Positions 26,568 through 36,255 are shown, counted from the stretch's first letter. The stretch: 64,000 bases of DNA from Clostridia bacterium (GCA_017513245.1 JAFXGK010000003.1:43826-107825), one strand, 5' to 3'. Program-made: numbers and translations. Notes: a model not told the origin generated them from the sequence alone.

Positions 26568-27482
26568 ATGAAACGCAGATATAAAATTCTCATAATGCTG
26601 ACCGTCCTTGTTGTGATGGTCTCTCTTACAACCGTTCCTGCCTTTGCACTGACCGAAAGCGAAGTGCAGGATCAAGTCAATGCTATCGGCAAGGAAGGAG
26701 TAACCGGCAATGTATTTGTTTGGTTTCTTTGTGCCATAGCATTTTTGAAGGTGTCGCAGAAGATTGACAGCTTTATGTCCTCTCTCGGCATCAACGTCGG
26801 TCATACAGGCGGTTCAATGCTTGCAGAAGCAATGATCGCTATGCGTGGTGCAAGTATCGCTAAGTCCTTTATGGGCAGAGGCGGTGGTGGCGGTGGCTCC
26901 GGTGGCGGTAGCGGCGGAGGAAACACCTTTATGAAAGGCGGTCTTTCCGGCGTTGTCAGCCGAAAAGTCACCAATAACGCCATTCAGAACGCAAACGGCT
27001 CTAAAAGCGGCGGTTTAGGTGGAATGGCCTTTAACTCTTCTCTGGGTAAAGGCGGCGGTTTTGCCAATTCCATTATTGGTAGAATTGCAACGGGCAATAT
27101 TGCCTCCACAGGCTCAATTTCGGGCGACGGTGCCGCCGATTCGCTTATGTCCTATATGGGTTATACAGCACTTGGTCCCGATGCTGAGGATGTACCGTCC
27201 TTTTCCAACGTGGAGATAGGCGGCGGTCATATCTTTGCTACTGAAACCAACGGTGAGCACCCCGAAGGCATTGCAATGGGTATGTATCACGCAGACCAGT
27301 ATATGGCGCCCGAGGGCGAATACACCACCGTAACAACCGCTGACGGTGCTACTTGGTATAAGCAATATGCAACGGATACCGTAGAGCGAACACCGTATAA
27401 AGCGGAGAACGGCTCGGTGGCATATAACGAAAATATCGTTAAAAAACTGCCCAGAGCACCTCAACGAAAGGATCGAGTTTAA
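26568..27482 (+). CDS. Conjugal transfer membrane protein with Gly-rich linker
   Basis: 304 residues. Cleavable signal peptide (MKRRYKILIMLTVLVVMVS...VPAFA), one membrane helix (VFVWFLCAIAFLKV), then a strongly Gly/Ser-rich stretch at residues ~104-121. The C-terminal half is soluble (SLMSYMGYTALGPDAEDVPSF...KLPRAPQRKDRV). Proteins of this build sit between VirB6-like and peptidase genes in clostridial conjugative transposons. The biochemical role is not known. It starts nine bases after virB6 with AAGGAGG and is coupled to the next gene through TAATG. Confidence 0.65.
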   Translation: MKRRYKILIMLTVLVVMVSLTTVPAFALTESEVQDQVNAIGKEGVTGNVFVWFLCAIAFLKVSQKIDSFMSSLGINVGHTGGSMLAEAMIAMRGASIAKSFMGRGGGGGGSGGGSGGGNTFMKGGLSGVVSRKVTNNAIQNANGSKSGGLGGMAFNSSLGKGGGFANSIIGRIATGNIASTGSISGDGAADSLMSYMGYTALGPDAEDVPSFSNVEIGGGHIFATETNGEHPEGIAMGMYHADQYMAPEGEYTTVTTADGATWYKQYATDTVERTPYKAENGSVAYNENIVKKLPRAPQRKDRV

Positions 27483-28888
27483 TGGCAGAAAACAATCGTC
27501 CTGTCGCTGAACCGTTGCAAAAAACAATGCAGGCAGCTCAGGCGGTTCGTGGTGCTGTCAAAACCGGCAAAGCCATCGCCGCTGCCGCCAAAGGTGCGGC
27601 GGCCGGCGGTGTGTGGGGTGCTATCGGTGCTTTTGCTTGGGAAAACAGAAAATTCCTTACAAAAGTGCTGATAGCTGCCACAGCCGTGCTGATGATCCCG
27701 ATTATCATTCTTTGTATGCTTCCTTCCGTTATTTTCGGTGGATTTGGTGATTCTCACTCAGCCGCCGATCCTAACACACCGATACTCAATAGCAGCGTTG
27801 CTATTGACAGTAATCTGACGCAGATCTCAACAACGGTCAGTACGGTGTTATCGGAACGTATGACGGAAGTGCTTCAGGCAATCGAGGATGATTATGCCAA
27901 CTGTACTGCAGACGGCATGGAGATCATCAATCCCCACGAAAGCGCACCGAACTTTAATGCCAACCTTTTTGTCGGTCAATACTGCGCTGCCAAAAATGAG
28001 GATTATACAACCGTATCCATTGCGGATATGGAAAGTATGCTCCGACAAGGTAAAGATAAACTTTACTCCTATACCAAAAAGGAAGAACAGCGTTCCGTTG
28101 AAACAATAACGGAAACCGTAACGGTAGATGCTTCTACAGGCGAAGAGACCGTTACCCAGACTGTTACGGTTACAACGGAAAACTGGATTGTCTATACCGT
28201 TGTTTATAACGGTGAATCCTACTTTGCAGACGAAGTATTCCACCTCACATCAGAGCAAAAAGACCTTGCTGACGATTACGCATATAACCTGAGCTTATTT
28301 CTTGGGGACAGTATGTTTCAAGGGCTTCCTGATGGGTACACCTCGATTACCTCTCTCGGCAATGTCCGTTTTACAGACGGGCAAACCGAGGTCGTGTATT
28401 TTAATCAGCTGGACGAACGCTATTCCAATATGCCATACGGCACCGATGATATCGGCGGTTATGGTTGCGGACCTACGGCAATGTCAATCGTTGTGTCTTC
28501 TCTCACAAGCGAAACCGTTGATCCTATTGCAATGGCAAGATGGTCTTATGAAAATGGTTATTGGTGTTCTAAAAGCGGTTCCTACCACGCTTTGATACCG
28601 GCTGCTGCAAAGGAATGGGGCTTGAATGTTGAGGGATGTTCTGCATCGGAAGGTCAAAAAATCGTTGATGCCTTATCAAACGGTAAATTGGTCGTAGCAA
28701 TTATGCTGAAAGGTCATTTTACAAGCTCCGGGCATTTCATTGTCCTGCGTGGCGTAAAGGATGGCAAGATACTTGTCGCTGATCCGGCAAGCTATGACCG
28801 TAGCAGTATGGAATGGGATTTATCTATCATACTGAACGAAGCCAGTAAAAACGCCGGTGCTGGTGGTCCGTTTTGGATTATAGGTTAG
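27482..28888 (+). CDS. Membrane-anchored C39-like cysteine peptidase (T4SS-associated)
   Basis: 468 residues. Ala-rich cytosolic N-terminus, one membrane helix (~residues 58-80, LIAATAVLMIPIIILCMLP), a linker with Thr/Glu/Val repeats (VETITETVTVDASTGEETVTQTVTV). A C-terminal papain-like domain of the C39_2 type follows, with catalytic C329 in GGYGCGPTAM, H418 in SSGHFIVL and the Asp of VADPAS. It takes the place of the VirB1/CHAP or NlpC cell-wall hydrolase found at this position in other Gram-positive transfer operons, so it probably opens or remodels the wall or processes a secreted protein (inference). Its start overlaps the preceding stop by one base. Confidence 0.75.
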   Translation: MAENNRPVAEPLQKTMQAAQAVRGAVKTGKAIAAAAKGAAAGGVWGAIGAFAWENRKFLTKVLIAATAVLMIPIIILCMLPSVIFGGFGDSHSAADPNTPILNSSVAIDSNLTQISTTVSTVLSERMTEVLQAIEDDYANCTADGMEIINPHESAPNFNANLFVGQYCAAKNEDYTTVSIADMESMLRQGKDKLYSYTKKEEQRSVETITETVTVDASTGEETVTQTVTVTTENWIVYTVVYNGESYFADEVFHLTSEQKDLADDYAYNLSLFLGDSMFQGLPDGYTSITSLGNVRFTDGQTEVVYFNQLDERYSNMPYGTDDIGGYGCGPTAMSIVVSSLTSETVDPIAMARWSYENGYWCSKSGSYHALIPAAAKEWGLNVEGCSASEGQKIVDALSNGKLVVAIMLKGHFTSSGHFIVLRGVKDGKILVADPASYDRSSMEWDLSIILNEASKNAGAGGPFWIIG

Positions 28889-28906
28889 AAGTTAAAGGAG
28901 GCTTTA

Positions 28907-31843
28907 ATGAGCAAGCAAAACGAACATCATGACACCTATACCATACCACCAAACTTTATTGAGGGCGGTACGCTATTCGGTGGTATGTTTAAGATAAGAA
29001 ATGTAATTGAGGCCGGCATTATCGCATTTGCGGTGGGTATGCCGGTCTTTTCCATAGACATTTCTCTGACCGCCCGTATTATTATTCTCTGTCTGACAGC
29101 ACTGCCACTTGGCTTATTTGCCTTGATGGGTGTTAACGGCGAACCGCTTTCGTCTTATATCATTGCCTTTTTCAAATGGCTTGGCAATCGCCGTGTTATC
29201 GGCAAGGTTGAGCCGAAAAAGAAAAAAGCAAAAAAGAAGAAGAAACCGGATTCGCCTAAACCTGTTAAAGAAGCAGCCGAGAATGAATCCATGCTGTCGG
29301 AAATTGTCGGAGTTATCCGCAAACGGTCTGCCCACAAGGAAAAGAAAGAACAGACAAAGGTGGAAAAACCGAAAAAGGCACCTCGTAGAAAAACGATAGA
29401 ATCACCGTTCCTCAATCCTGTTGCGGAATACCTGCCAATCGAAAAGATTGATAATGGTATTATCTACACCAAGGATCACCGCTATATCAAGATTATAGAG
29501 GTTATTCCTATCAACTTTCTGTTGCGAAGTGCCCGTGAGCAACGCAGCATCATTTATTCGTTCATCAGTTATCTTAAAATCTGTCCTGTAAAGATACAGT
29601 TTAAGGTATTGACGAAACGGGCTGATCTGAACAAGCATACCGATATTGTTCGCAGAGAAATGGAAGCCGAGCAAGATCCCAACTGTCGTATGTTGCAGGA
29701 AGACTATCTGCAACTGATAAACCGTATTGGTTCCCGTGAAGCAACCACACGTCGTTTCTTTATTGCTTTTGAGTATGAGCAGTATGGGAGGCGAGGAAAT
29801 GAGGAAGCCGATGCGATTGCATCCTTGCAGATCGCCGCACGAACTGCCGCTAACTACTTAAAGCAATGCGGAAATGAAGTGATTGTGCCGGAAAACGAGG
29901 ATGAATTTACGGTTGACGCGCTTTATAACATTCTCTGCCGACAGATAAGCTCTGATATTCCTCTTCCCCAAAGGGTACAAAATATCGTTTCTAAGTATAT
30001 TGCTGAAGGCAAGGATACAAACGCTATTCCGTGTACGGAGTTTTTTGCACCCGACAAATTGGATTTCACGCACGGGCGGTATATTTGTGTAGATGGGCAG
30101 TATCAGTCCTATTTGCTGATACCGTCTTACGGATATAAGTCCCGTGTATCAGCAGGTTGGCTCAGTCTTCTTGTCAACGCCGGCGACGGAATTGACATTG
30201 ACTTATTTCTAACCAGGCAGCCGAAAGAACGAATGGTGCAGAAACTCGGTCAACAGCTTCGTATCAACCGTTCCAAAATAAGAGAAGCCAGCGATACCAA
30301 CAGTGACTTTGACGATTTGGACGGTGCTATCCGAAGCGGCTACCTCTTAAAAGAAGGTCTTGCCAACAACGAGGATTTTTATTATATGAATATCCTCATT
30401 ACAATTACCGCCGACACCGAGGAAGACTTGGAATGGCGGGAGCGTGAAATGCGAAAACTTCTTGTTTCGCAGGATCTAAATATCGTCAACTGTGCTTTCC
30501 GTGAAGAGCAGGCTTTTTTATCAGCCCTGCCGCTGACGAATATTGAAAAGCATTTGTATGAACGTTCAAAACGGAATGTGCTGACAAGCGGTGCCGCAAG
30601 CTGCTATCCCTTTACCGCCTATGAACTCAGCGACGATAACGGCATTTTGCTCGGAGTTAATAAATATAATAACTCTCTTGTTATTGTCGATATCTTCAAT
30701 TCGATGGTATATAAGAACGCCAATATTTCCATTATGGGAACCAGTGGCGCCGGTAAAACCTTTACCTTGCAGCTGATGGCTTTGCGTATGCGAAGAAAAG
30801 GCACACAGGTATTTATCATTGCTCCGCTAAAAGGACATGAGTTTCTACGTGCCTGCCGCAATACCGGCGGTGAGTTTATTCAAATATCCCCGGCATCAAA
30901 AAACTGTATCAACGTAATGGAGATTCGACCTACCGACAGATCGGTGGATGAACTTCTCGATGGTGCTCCCATTGAAAAATCGGAGCTTGCTGCTAAAATC
31001 CAACAGTTGCATATCTTCTTCAGTTTGCTTATCCCCGATATGAACCACGAAGAACGTCAGCTTTTGGATGAAGCGTTGATTAAGACCTATAACGGTAAGG
31101 GCATCACCCACGATAACGATTCTTTGGAAGACCCCGACAATCCCGGTCATTACAAAGAAATGCCGATTTTGGGCGACCTGTACGACATTCTGATAACGAC
31201 ACAGGAAACCAAGCGTCTTGCCAATATCCTTAACCGCCTTGTGCATGGCTCGGCAAGCACTTTTAACCAACGCACCAATGTCAATCTGGATAATAAATAT
31301 ACCGTGCTTGACATTTCCGAACTGTCGGGCGACCTGCTGACTGCGGGTATGTTTGTAGCCCTTGACTATGTTTGGGATAAGGCAAAGCAAAACCGCACTG
31401 TAGAAAAAACCATCTTTATTGACGAGTGTTGGGCTTTGATCGGCGGCTCTGCAAACCGCCTTGCCGCTAACTTTGTTTTGGAAATTGCCAAAATTATTCG
31501 TGGTTACGGCGGCAGTGCTGTATTTTCCACACAGGACCTAAACGACTTCTTTGCCCTGGATGATGGTAAATACGGTAAAGGCATCATCAATAACTGTAAG
31601 ACTAAAATCGTTCTCAATCTTGAGGACGAAGAAGCCCAACGTGTGCAAAGCATTCTCCATCTGTCAGAGGCAGAGGTTATGGAGATAACCCACTTTGAAC
31701 GCGGTAACGGTCTTATCAGCACAAACAATAACAATATCACGGTAGAGTTCCGGTGCAGCGATTTGGAAAAAAGCCTTATTACCACAGACCGCCGTGAGCT
31801 TCAAGAGTTGGTTGAGCAGAAAAAAGCCACAATACCAACTTAA
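28907..31843 (+). CDS. PrgI-VirB4 fusion, T4SS ATPase
   Basis: 978 residues. The first ~100 are PrgI-like: two membrane helices (~residues 32-75) in MFKIRNVIEAGIIAFAVGMP...LCLTALPLGLFALMGVNG. A Lys-rich linker (~104-165) leads into a full VirB4/TraE ATPase. Walker A is GTSGAGKT (residues 611-618), Walker B IFIDECWAL (D839, E840), and a late FSTQDLNDF motif is typical of VirB4. It powers pilus/channel assembly and substrate transfer. In Tn916-like and many other elements PrgI and VirB4 are separate genes. AAAGGAGG precedes the ATG. Confidence 0.92.
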   Translation: MSKQNEHHDTYTIPPNFIEGGTLFGGMFKIRNVIEAGIIAFAVGMPVFSIDISLTARIIILCLTALPLGLFALMGVNGEPLSSYIIAFFKWLGNRRVIGKVEPKKKKAKKKKKPDSPKPVKEAAENESMLSEIVGVIRKRSAHKEKKEQTKVEKPKKAPRRKTIESPFLNPVAEYLPIEKIDNGIIYTKDHRYIKIIEVIPINFLLRSAREQRSIIYSFISYLKICPVKIQFKVLTKRADLNKHTDIVRREMEAEQDPNCRMLQEDYLQLINRIGSREATTRRFFIAFEYEQYGRRGNEEADAIASLQIAARTAANYLKQCGNEVIVPENEDEFTVDALYNILCRQISSDIPLPQRVQNIVSKYIAEGKDTNAIPCTEFFAPDKLDFTHGRYICVDGQYQSYLLIPSYGYKSRVSAGWLSLLVNAGDGIDIDLFLTRQPKERMVQKLGQQLRINRSKIREASDTNSDFDDLDGAIRSGYLLKEGLANNEDFYYMNILITITADTEEDLEWREREMRKLLVSQDLNIVNCAFREEQAFLSALPLTNIEKHLYERSKRNVLTSGAASCYPFTAYELSDDNGILLGVNKYNNSLVIVDIFNSMVYKNANISIMGTSGAGKTFTLQLMALRMRRKGTQVFIIAPLKGHEFLRACRNTGGEFIQISPASKNCINVMEIRPTDRSVDELLDGAPIEKSELAAKIQQLHIFFSLLIPDMNHEERQLLDEALIKTYNGKGITHDNDSLEDPDNPGHYKEMPILGDLYDILITTQETKRLANILNRLVHGSASTFNQRTNVNLDNKYTVLDISELSGDLLTAGMFVALDYVWDKAKQNRTVEKTIFIDECWALIGGSANRLAANFVLEIAKIIRGYGGSAVFSTQDLNDFFALDDGKYGKGIINNCKTKIVLNLEDEEAQRVQSILHLSEAEVMEITHFERGNGLISTNNNNITVEFRCSDLEKSLITTDRRELQELVEQKKATIPT

Positions 31844-31902
31844 TACGCATTGATTACGCATTACACCAATTAACACACATTTAATACGCTTATAATGCGC
31901 AT
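31840..31902. repeat. Iteron-like array of 9-11-bp repeats
   Basis: Six tandem units after the virB4 stop: TTAATACGCAT, TGATTACGCAT, TACACCAAT, TAACACACAT, TTAATACGCTT, ATAATGCGCAT, beginning at 31840, 31851, 31862, 31871, 31881 and 31892. It overlaps the ribosome-site region of the gene at 31919. The first unit recurs as AATGCGTATTAA at 43562 and 59811. Confidence 0.5.
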
Positions 31903-31918
31903 TGGAAAGGAGGATTTT

Positions 31919-32452
31919 GTGAAAACGAGAGCAGATATATACGGAAAGGATGTTGCCGAAACGGTGCGATTGATTACAACCTATCACCGCATCCATAAGG
32001 ATCAGCTGCTTCGTCTCTTTCCCACAAAGGAAGGCAAAATCGAAAACCTCCTGTCTGTTTTGTCAAAGGAAGGCCGTATTCAATATGAGCCTGAAACGGA
32101 AATGTATCACGATGGTACAAAGGAATCACTCGGCTGTGCTATGCGTTCGGCAATATGGGTGTTAGCGGATTTCATAGAAAAGGTGGATTACCACTCTTCT
32201 GCTGATTTTCCGTCAACACTGATATTCTTTGCCGAAGGAGAGCTTTACGATGTGATTTATGTTGAACCCGATAAAGAGGCACTGATAGAACACGCCCTTG
32301 CTATGACAGAACGCGATGCCGAAAAACGAATTGTGATAGTAGAAACGTCTGAACAGATCGGGCGGCTCTCTATTCCTGATGTAACGGCTTTTTGCACCGT
32401 GGATATACAGACCGGCACGGTGCAGTATTTCAAACACAATAAGGAGGACTGA
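31919..32452 (+). CDS. ICE-conserved protein, DUF5697-like
   Basis: 177 residues from the GTG at 31919, chosen over an upstream ATG because AAAGGAGG lies six bases before it. N-terminal winged-helix-like part (DVAETVRLITTYHRIHKDQLLRLFPTKEGKIENLLSVLSKEGRIQYEPETEMY), then an alpha/beta part (STLIFFAEGELYDVIYVEPDKEALIEHAL...RIVIVETSEQIGRLSIPDVTAFCTVD) that looks like a degenerate nuclease-type fold. I place it with the DUF5697 proteins of clostridial conjugative elements. Role unknown. One base separates its stop from the TTG start of the next gene, so they are coupled. Confidence 0.6.
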   Translation: MKTRADIYGKDVAETVRLITTYHRIHKDQLLRLFPTKEGKIENLLSVLSKEGRIQYEPETEMYHDGTKESLGCAMRSAIWVLADFIEKVDYHSSADFPSTLIFFAEGELYDVIYVEPDKEALIEHALAMTERDAEKRIVIVETSEQIGRLSIPDVTAFCTVDIQTGTVQYFKHNKED

Positions 32453-32453
32453 A

Positions 32454-33116
32454 TTGGATAGACCGGTAATCTCTCAACGAATCAACCGCATTATGGGCGA
32501 TATTACAAAACTCTCTAATACGCTTTGTGCGATTGATAAAACGGATATTGAGAAATATCCCGACAACTACACAATGCTGACTACCGATGCCGCATTACGC
32601 AGTGAATTGATTGCCTGCCGACTGCGGCATTTATTGTATGGCTCAACCACCACCAAAAAAGAAACCTATCTGGCTTCTGCCGGTGTGGTACAGGGCATCA
32701 GCATTAAGAACAAAGACGGCGTTTTGGAAATCACGTTGCCTTGTCTTCTCCCCAAACGAAAGCAAAGACAAAGCACAGAGTTTCTGATAGATCCGTTATA
32801 TTTCACTTTGAGCCAGTATGCTGACAGCCACAAGCTGCCGAGATATAAGCAGTGTGTTGTATGCTTCTCCCACATTTACAGCGAGGAACTTCATAACCGC
32901 AGAGTACGCGATTATGACAACCTTGAGCTGAAACAACTACTCGACGTTCTTTCTACCTACATAATGGAAGATGATTCGGGTTTATTGGTGGATGCCTACA
33001 ACACAACCGAGATCGGTGAGACGGATTGCACCCGCATTTCCGTAATGGATAAAAACCGATTTTCACGGTGGCTGGAAGAGCGTGAAAAGTGCCTTAAAAG
33101 CATATCCGATTTTTGA
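32454..33116 (+). CDS. ICE-conserved protein, DUF6100-like
   Basis: 220 residues with a TTG start at 32454 behind AAGGAGG (spacing four to six bases). The C-terminal half contains RRVRDYDNLELKQLLDVLSTYIMEDDSGLLVDAYN. This D-x-D-N ... K/L-x-L-D-x-L ... DD spacing resembles RusA-type Holliday junction resolvases, though the match is weak. It is coupled to the gene before it. The best label is a conserved ICE accessory protein (DUF6100-like); a nuclease role is only a suggestion. Confidence 0.5.
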   Translation: MDRPVISQRINRIMGDITKLSNTLCAIDKTDIEKYPDNYTMLTTDAALRSELIACRLRHLLYGSTTTKKETYLASAGVVQGISIKNKDGVLEITLPCLLPKRKQRQSTEFLIDPLYFTLSQYADSHKLPRYKQCVVCFSHIYSEELHNRRVRDYDNLELKQLLDVLSTYIMEDDSGLLVDAYNTTEIGETDCTRISVMDKNRFSRWLEEREKCLKSISDF

Positions 33117-33208
33117 GGTTTTTTTGCCTTAAATTTCGGCACGTAGAAAAACGAGCCGAAAATCCAATGATTATCAACGGTTTTTGGCTTTTGCAACCCG
33201 TCGATTTT

Positions 33209-33239
33209 TACCGAGGTTACTTGCAACCTCGGTACATTT
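33209..33239 (+). terminator. Ten-bp hairpin between 32454 and 33264 genes
   Basis: TACCGAGGTT, loop ACTTGC, AACCTCGGTA, then CATTTT. Perfect stem but poor U-tract, so it may be a regulatory or processing hairpin. A second possible stem, TTTCGGC/GCCGAAA, lies at about 33136-33165. Confidence 0.5.
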
Positions 33240-33263
33240 TCACCACTTTGGAGGTGGTGCGCC

Positions 33264-34385
33264 GTGCGCTCTTTAACACCCTTGCCGGATAAGCAAACGG
33301 TGGCTTATGAACTACTCGAACTCGTTGCCATATCCGGCGAACTACCCACTGACCAACTGACCCGACTGTATGGCGGCGAAAGTTATAAGCTCAATGTGGT
33401 AAAAGCCCTTAAATCGAAAAAACTGTTACGAACCTTTTATCGTGATGGGCTACGGGCGTACAGACTGACCGCTAAGGCAAAAGACAGCCTATTGGCTGAC
33501 AACCCATATCGGTTTTCCTTTGCCTTAACCGGTACAGCCGAAACCAACCGCATTAAAAGCGAAATCACACGCCGTCTTCGTCTTCACCGTATTGCAGAAG
33601 CAACCCTGACAATGATAAACGCCGACGTGCTTATTAACCGTGATGAAAAGCCCGACCTATTCTCTCCCCAATGGGAAGAAAGCAATCGAATGGTAATTAA
33701 GGCGCCAGCCTTTTACAATTCACGGGAGATTAAAGAAATCGGCACCGTCTTTGTCAAGATTCGTGGTGCCCGTTCTGTTGGGGTTCTTTTAACTCCCACG
33801 GAAATCTTTGTCGTATATAACCTTGGCGGCTCCCTTATGCGTTGGGAGTACAAATCGGAAATGCGGACAAAAGCACTTATGAAAACGGTAATCTGCCGTG
33901 AGAGACTACCTAATCAGTACCCGCCCGATGCGGTGCAAGGACTGCTTTTCGGAAACAGTATGGAACTTGCCTACGACCTGCTTGCAGGCGAAGGCGGAAA
34001 ACAATATTTCATTTTAGACGGAAATTATGAGCATTTCTATTATCTTACGAACGACCGCAAGGGCGAACGCTTACTTATGCTCCTTTGCAGCGAAGCGCAA
34101 AGAGAAAGGCTGGAAACAGTTTTAATGACCGATCTCTATGACGGAGATGAAGGCTCCACGTTAGAAAACGATGCTTTTGATAAAGACGGAAATCCCGTCC
34201 TGTTCGGTTATCTTTGTGACCTGCCGAGGATCAAACGGTTTGATACCGCCTTGCGACTGCAAAAGAAAAGCGGAACGCTTATCTGTTTCGACTTTCAAAA
34301 GGAAGTCCTTAGTAGATACTGCGGAACGCAAGTACAGTTTCAGACGATAGATTTTGAGAAATGGGAAAGGAGTTTCTTTGAGTAA
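33264..34385 (+). CDS. Winged-helix protein of unknown function, replication-relaxation-like
   Basis: 373 residues, GTG start behind GGAGGTGG. The N-terminus is a winged helix (VAYELLELVAISGELPTDQLTRLYGGESYKLNVVKALKSKKLLRTFYRDGLRAYRLTAKAKDSLL), the pattern of the replication-relaxation family found in plasmids and conjugative elements. The remainder holds mixed alpha/beta segments (VFVKIRGARSVGVLLTPTEIFVVYNLGG; LLMLLCSEAQRERLETVLM) without catalytic motifs I recognise. It overlaps the coupling-protein gene by eight bases, which suggests a role at the transfer origin or in relaxosome recruitment. No other relaxase candidate is seen in the window. Confidence 0.55.
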   Translation: MRSLTPLPDKQTVAYELLELVAISGELPTDQLTRLYGGESYKLNVVKALKSKKLLRTFYRDGLRAYRLTAKAKDSLLADNPYRFSFALTGTAETNRIKSEITRRLRLHRIAEATLTMINADVLINRDEKPDLFSPQWEESNRMVIKAPAFYNSREIKEIGTVFVKIRGARSVGVLLTPTEIFVVYNLGGSLMRWEYKSEMRTKALMKTVICRERLPNQYPPDAVQGLLFGNSMELAYDLLAGEGGKQYFILDGNYEHFYYLTNDRKGERLLMLLCSEAQRERLETVLMTDLYDGDEGSTLENDAFDKDGNPVLFGYLCDLPRIKRFDTALRLQKKSGTLICFDFQKEVLSRYCGTQVQFQTIDFEKWERSFFE

Positions 34386-36255
34386 GAGAAAAAGATTATT
34401 CAGCATCTTGCTTGTATTACCGCCGCTGTTATTCGGACTGCTCTACGGCGGCGGGTATATCGCACAGTTTATGCGAAATTACAACCAGTGGCAGTCCGCA
34501 GGTGGAACACCGGGAGACGGCACATCACCGCAAACACCGTCCTTTGCGATTGGCTCCTGCTTTGAGGCAATCTTCTCAATGCCGTATGGCATATTCGGTA
34601 TTCTTATCTGCGTAGCCGCACTTGCCCTTCTTATCATAATGATTATGCGTATGGGCTGGGGTGAAACGGGCGAACGCGACAGAGACCGAAATTTCGTATA
34701 TTCCCGAAAAGGCACTTACGGTACTGCCGGCTTTATGAGTGAAAAGGAAGCCGAAGAAATCTTCGATATTACCTCGAACTTAAAGAATAAAAGCGGCACG
34801 ATTTTCGGGATGCTGGACGGTAAGTTTGTGTGTATGCCAAACGAAAGTATGTTGAACCGCAATGTTGCTGTTTACGGTGCCAGCGGCTCTATGAAGACAA
34901 GAGCATACTGTATGAATCGCATCTTGCAGGCAGCACACGGACCGGAAGGACAGCGGGAATCACTGATTATCTGCGATCCCAAATCTGAGTTGTATGAGAA
35001 AACAAGCGAATACCTACGCAATACGCACATTGTAAAGGTGTTCAATCTTGTATCCCCCGAAAACTCGGATTCGTGGAACTGTCTTGCAGAAATTGAGGGC
35101 GACGAGCTGATGGCTCAACGGTTTTGTGATGTAATCATCAAAAACACAGGTTCAGAACGAGGCGACCATTTCTGGGACAGCGCGGAAATGAACTTGTTAA
35201 AGGCACTCGTACTTTACGTTGAGCAAGGTTATCCACCCGAAAGGAAGAATATTGGGCAGGTGTATAAATTGCTTACCCATTGTGATGAAAAGGAACTCAA
35301 CAGCCTATTCAATATGCTGCCATCATCACATCCCGCAAAAGCTCCCTTTGCTATCTTCCAACAGGCATCCGATACGGTGCGAAGCGGTGTAATTATCGGT
35401 CTTGGCTCCCGTCTGCAGGTATTCCAAAACAAAGCCATCTGCAATATGACAGCCTTCGATGAAATAGATATGGAACTGCCCGGGCAAAAGCCTTGTGCAT
35501 ATTTCTGTATCACCAGCGATCAGGACAGTACCTTCGACTTTCTATCGTCGTTGTTTCTGTCCTTTGTTTTTATCAAATTGGTACGTTATGCAGATAAAAA
35601 CTGCGACGGAGGCAAACTCCCTGTTCCCGTTCATGTGCTTGGTGAAGAATTGACCGCTTGCGGTGTTATTCCAGACCTTAGCCGCAAGATCAGCGTTATC
35701 CGTTCCCGTAACATCAGTATGAGTTGCGTTTTCCAAAACCTTGCCGGACTGCAAAATCGCTATCCGCAAAACCAATGGCAAGAAATACTTGGTAACGCTG
35801 ATATATCGCTATTTCTTGGATGTGTGGATGAACTGACCTCGAAATACATCAGCGACCGTTCGGGAGAGGTGTCCGTCCACGTGGAAAGCAAAGCCAAGAT
35901 GCTCAACACCTGGCGTGTATCCAATTATACGCCCCAATACCGAGAAACAAGCGGTGTTGGTAAACGAAAGTTGCTTACCCCCGATGAAGTGCTTCGTCTG
36001 CCTATCGATAAAGCACTGATTATCGTTCGCGGCCGTAAGATCTTGCAGGTAGATAAATGCGACTATACCAAACACCCTGATTCCAAAAAACTCACTTCCT
36101 GTAAAGCATCTGCATACGTACCCGAATGGCAAAAGTTAAAACCGAAGGAGGTGGAAGAAACGCCCTTGCCCAAAAAGAAACCGGGCAGAAAGAAAAAGGC
36201 ATCGACGCCTACTGTGGTGCCGACCGACAAGGACAGCATTATGTCTAAATCTTAA
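34378..36255 (+). CDS. VirD4/TraG-type coupling protein (T4CP)
   Basis: 625 residues, with a TTG start at 34378 fixed by GAAAGGAG seven bases upstream, inside the end of the preceding gene. Two N-terminal membrane helices (LFSILLVLPPLLFGLLYGGGY and YGIFGILICVAALALLIIMIM) precede the hexameric ATPase. Walker A is VYGASGSMKTR (a TraG-type P-loop with M before KT), then LIICDPKSELYE, and Walker B HVLGEELTACG. It carries the relaxase-DNA complex to the secretion channel. A Lys-rich tail (PLPKKKPGRKKKAS) may bind DNA. RNA-level coupling with the gene before it is likely. Confidence 0.92.
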   Translation: MSKRKRLFSILLVLPPLLFGLLYGGGYIAQFMRNYNQWQSAGGTPGDGTSPQTPSFAIGSCFEAIFSMPYGIFGILICVAALALLIIMIMRMGWGETGERDRDRNFVYSRKGTYGTAGFMSEKEAEEIFDITSNLKNKSGTIFGMLDGKFVCMPNESMLNRNVAVYGASGSMKTRAYCMNRILQAAHGPEGQRESLIICDPKSELYEKTSEYLRNTHIVKVFNLVSPENSDSWNCLAEIEGDELMAQRFCDVIIKNTGSERGDHFWDSAEMNLLKALVLYVEQGYPPERKNIGQVYKLLTHCDEKELNSLFNMLPSSHPAKAPFAIFQQASDTVRSGVIIGLGSRLQVFQNKAICNMTAFDEIDMELPGQKPCAYFCITSDQDSTFDFLSSLFLSFVFIKLVRYADKNCDGGKLPVPVHVLGEELTACGVIPDLSRKISVIRSRNISMSCVFQNLAGLQNRYPQNQWQEILGNADISLFLGCVDELTSKYISDRSGEVSVHVESKAKMLNTWRVSNYTPQYRETSGVGKRKLLTPDEVLRLPIDKALIIVRGRKILQVDKCDYTKHPDSKKLTSCKASAYVPEWQKLKPKEVEETPLPKKKPGRKKKASTPTVVPTDKDSIMSKS

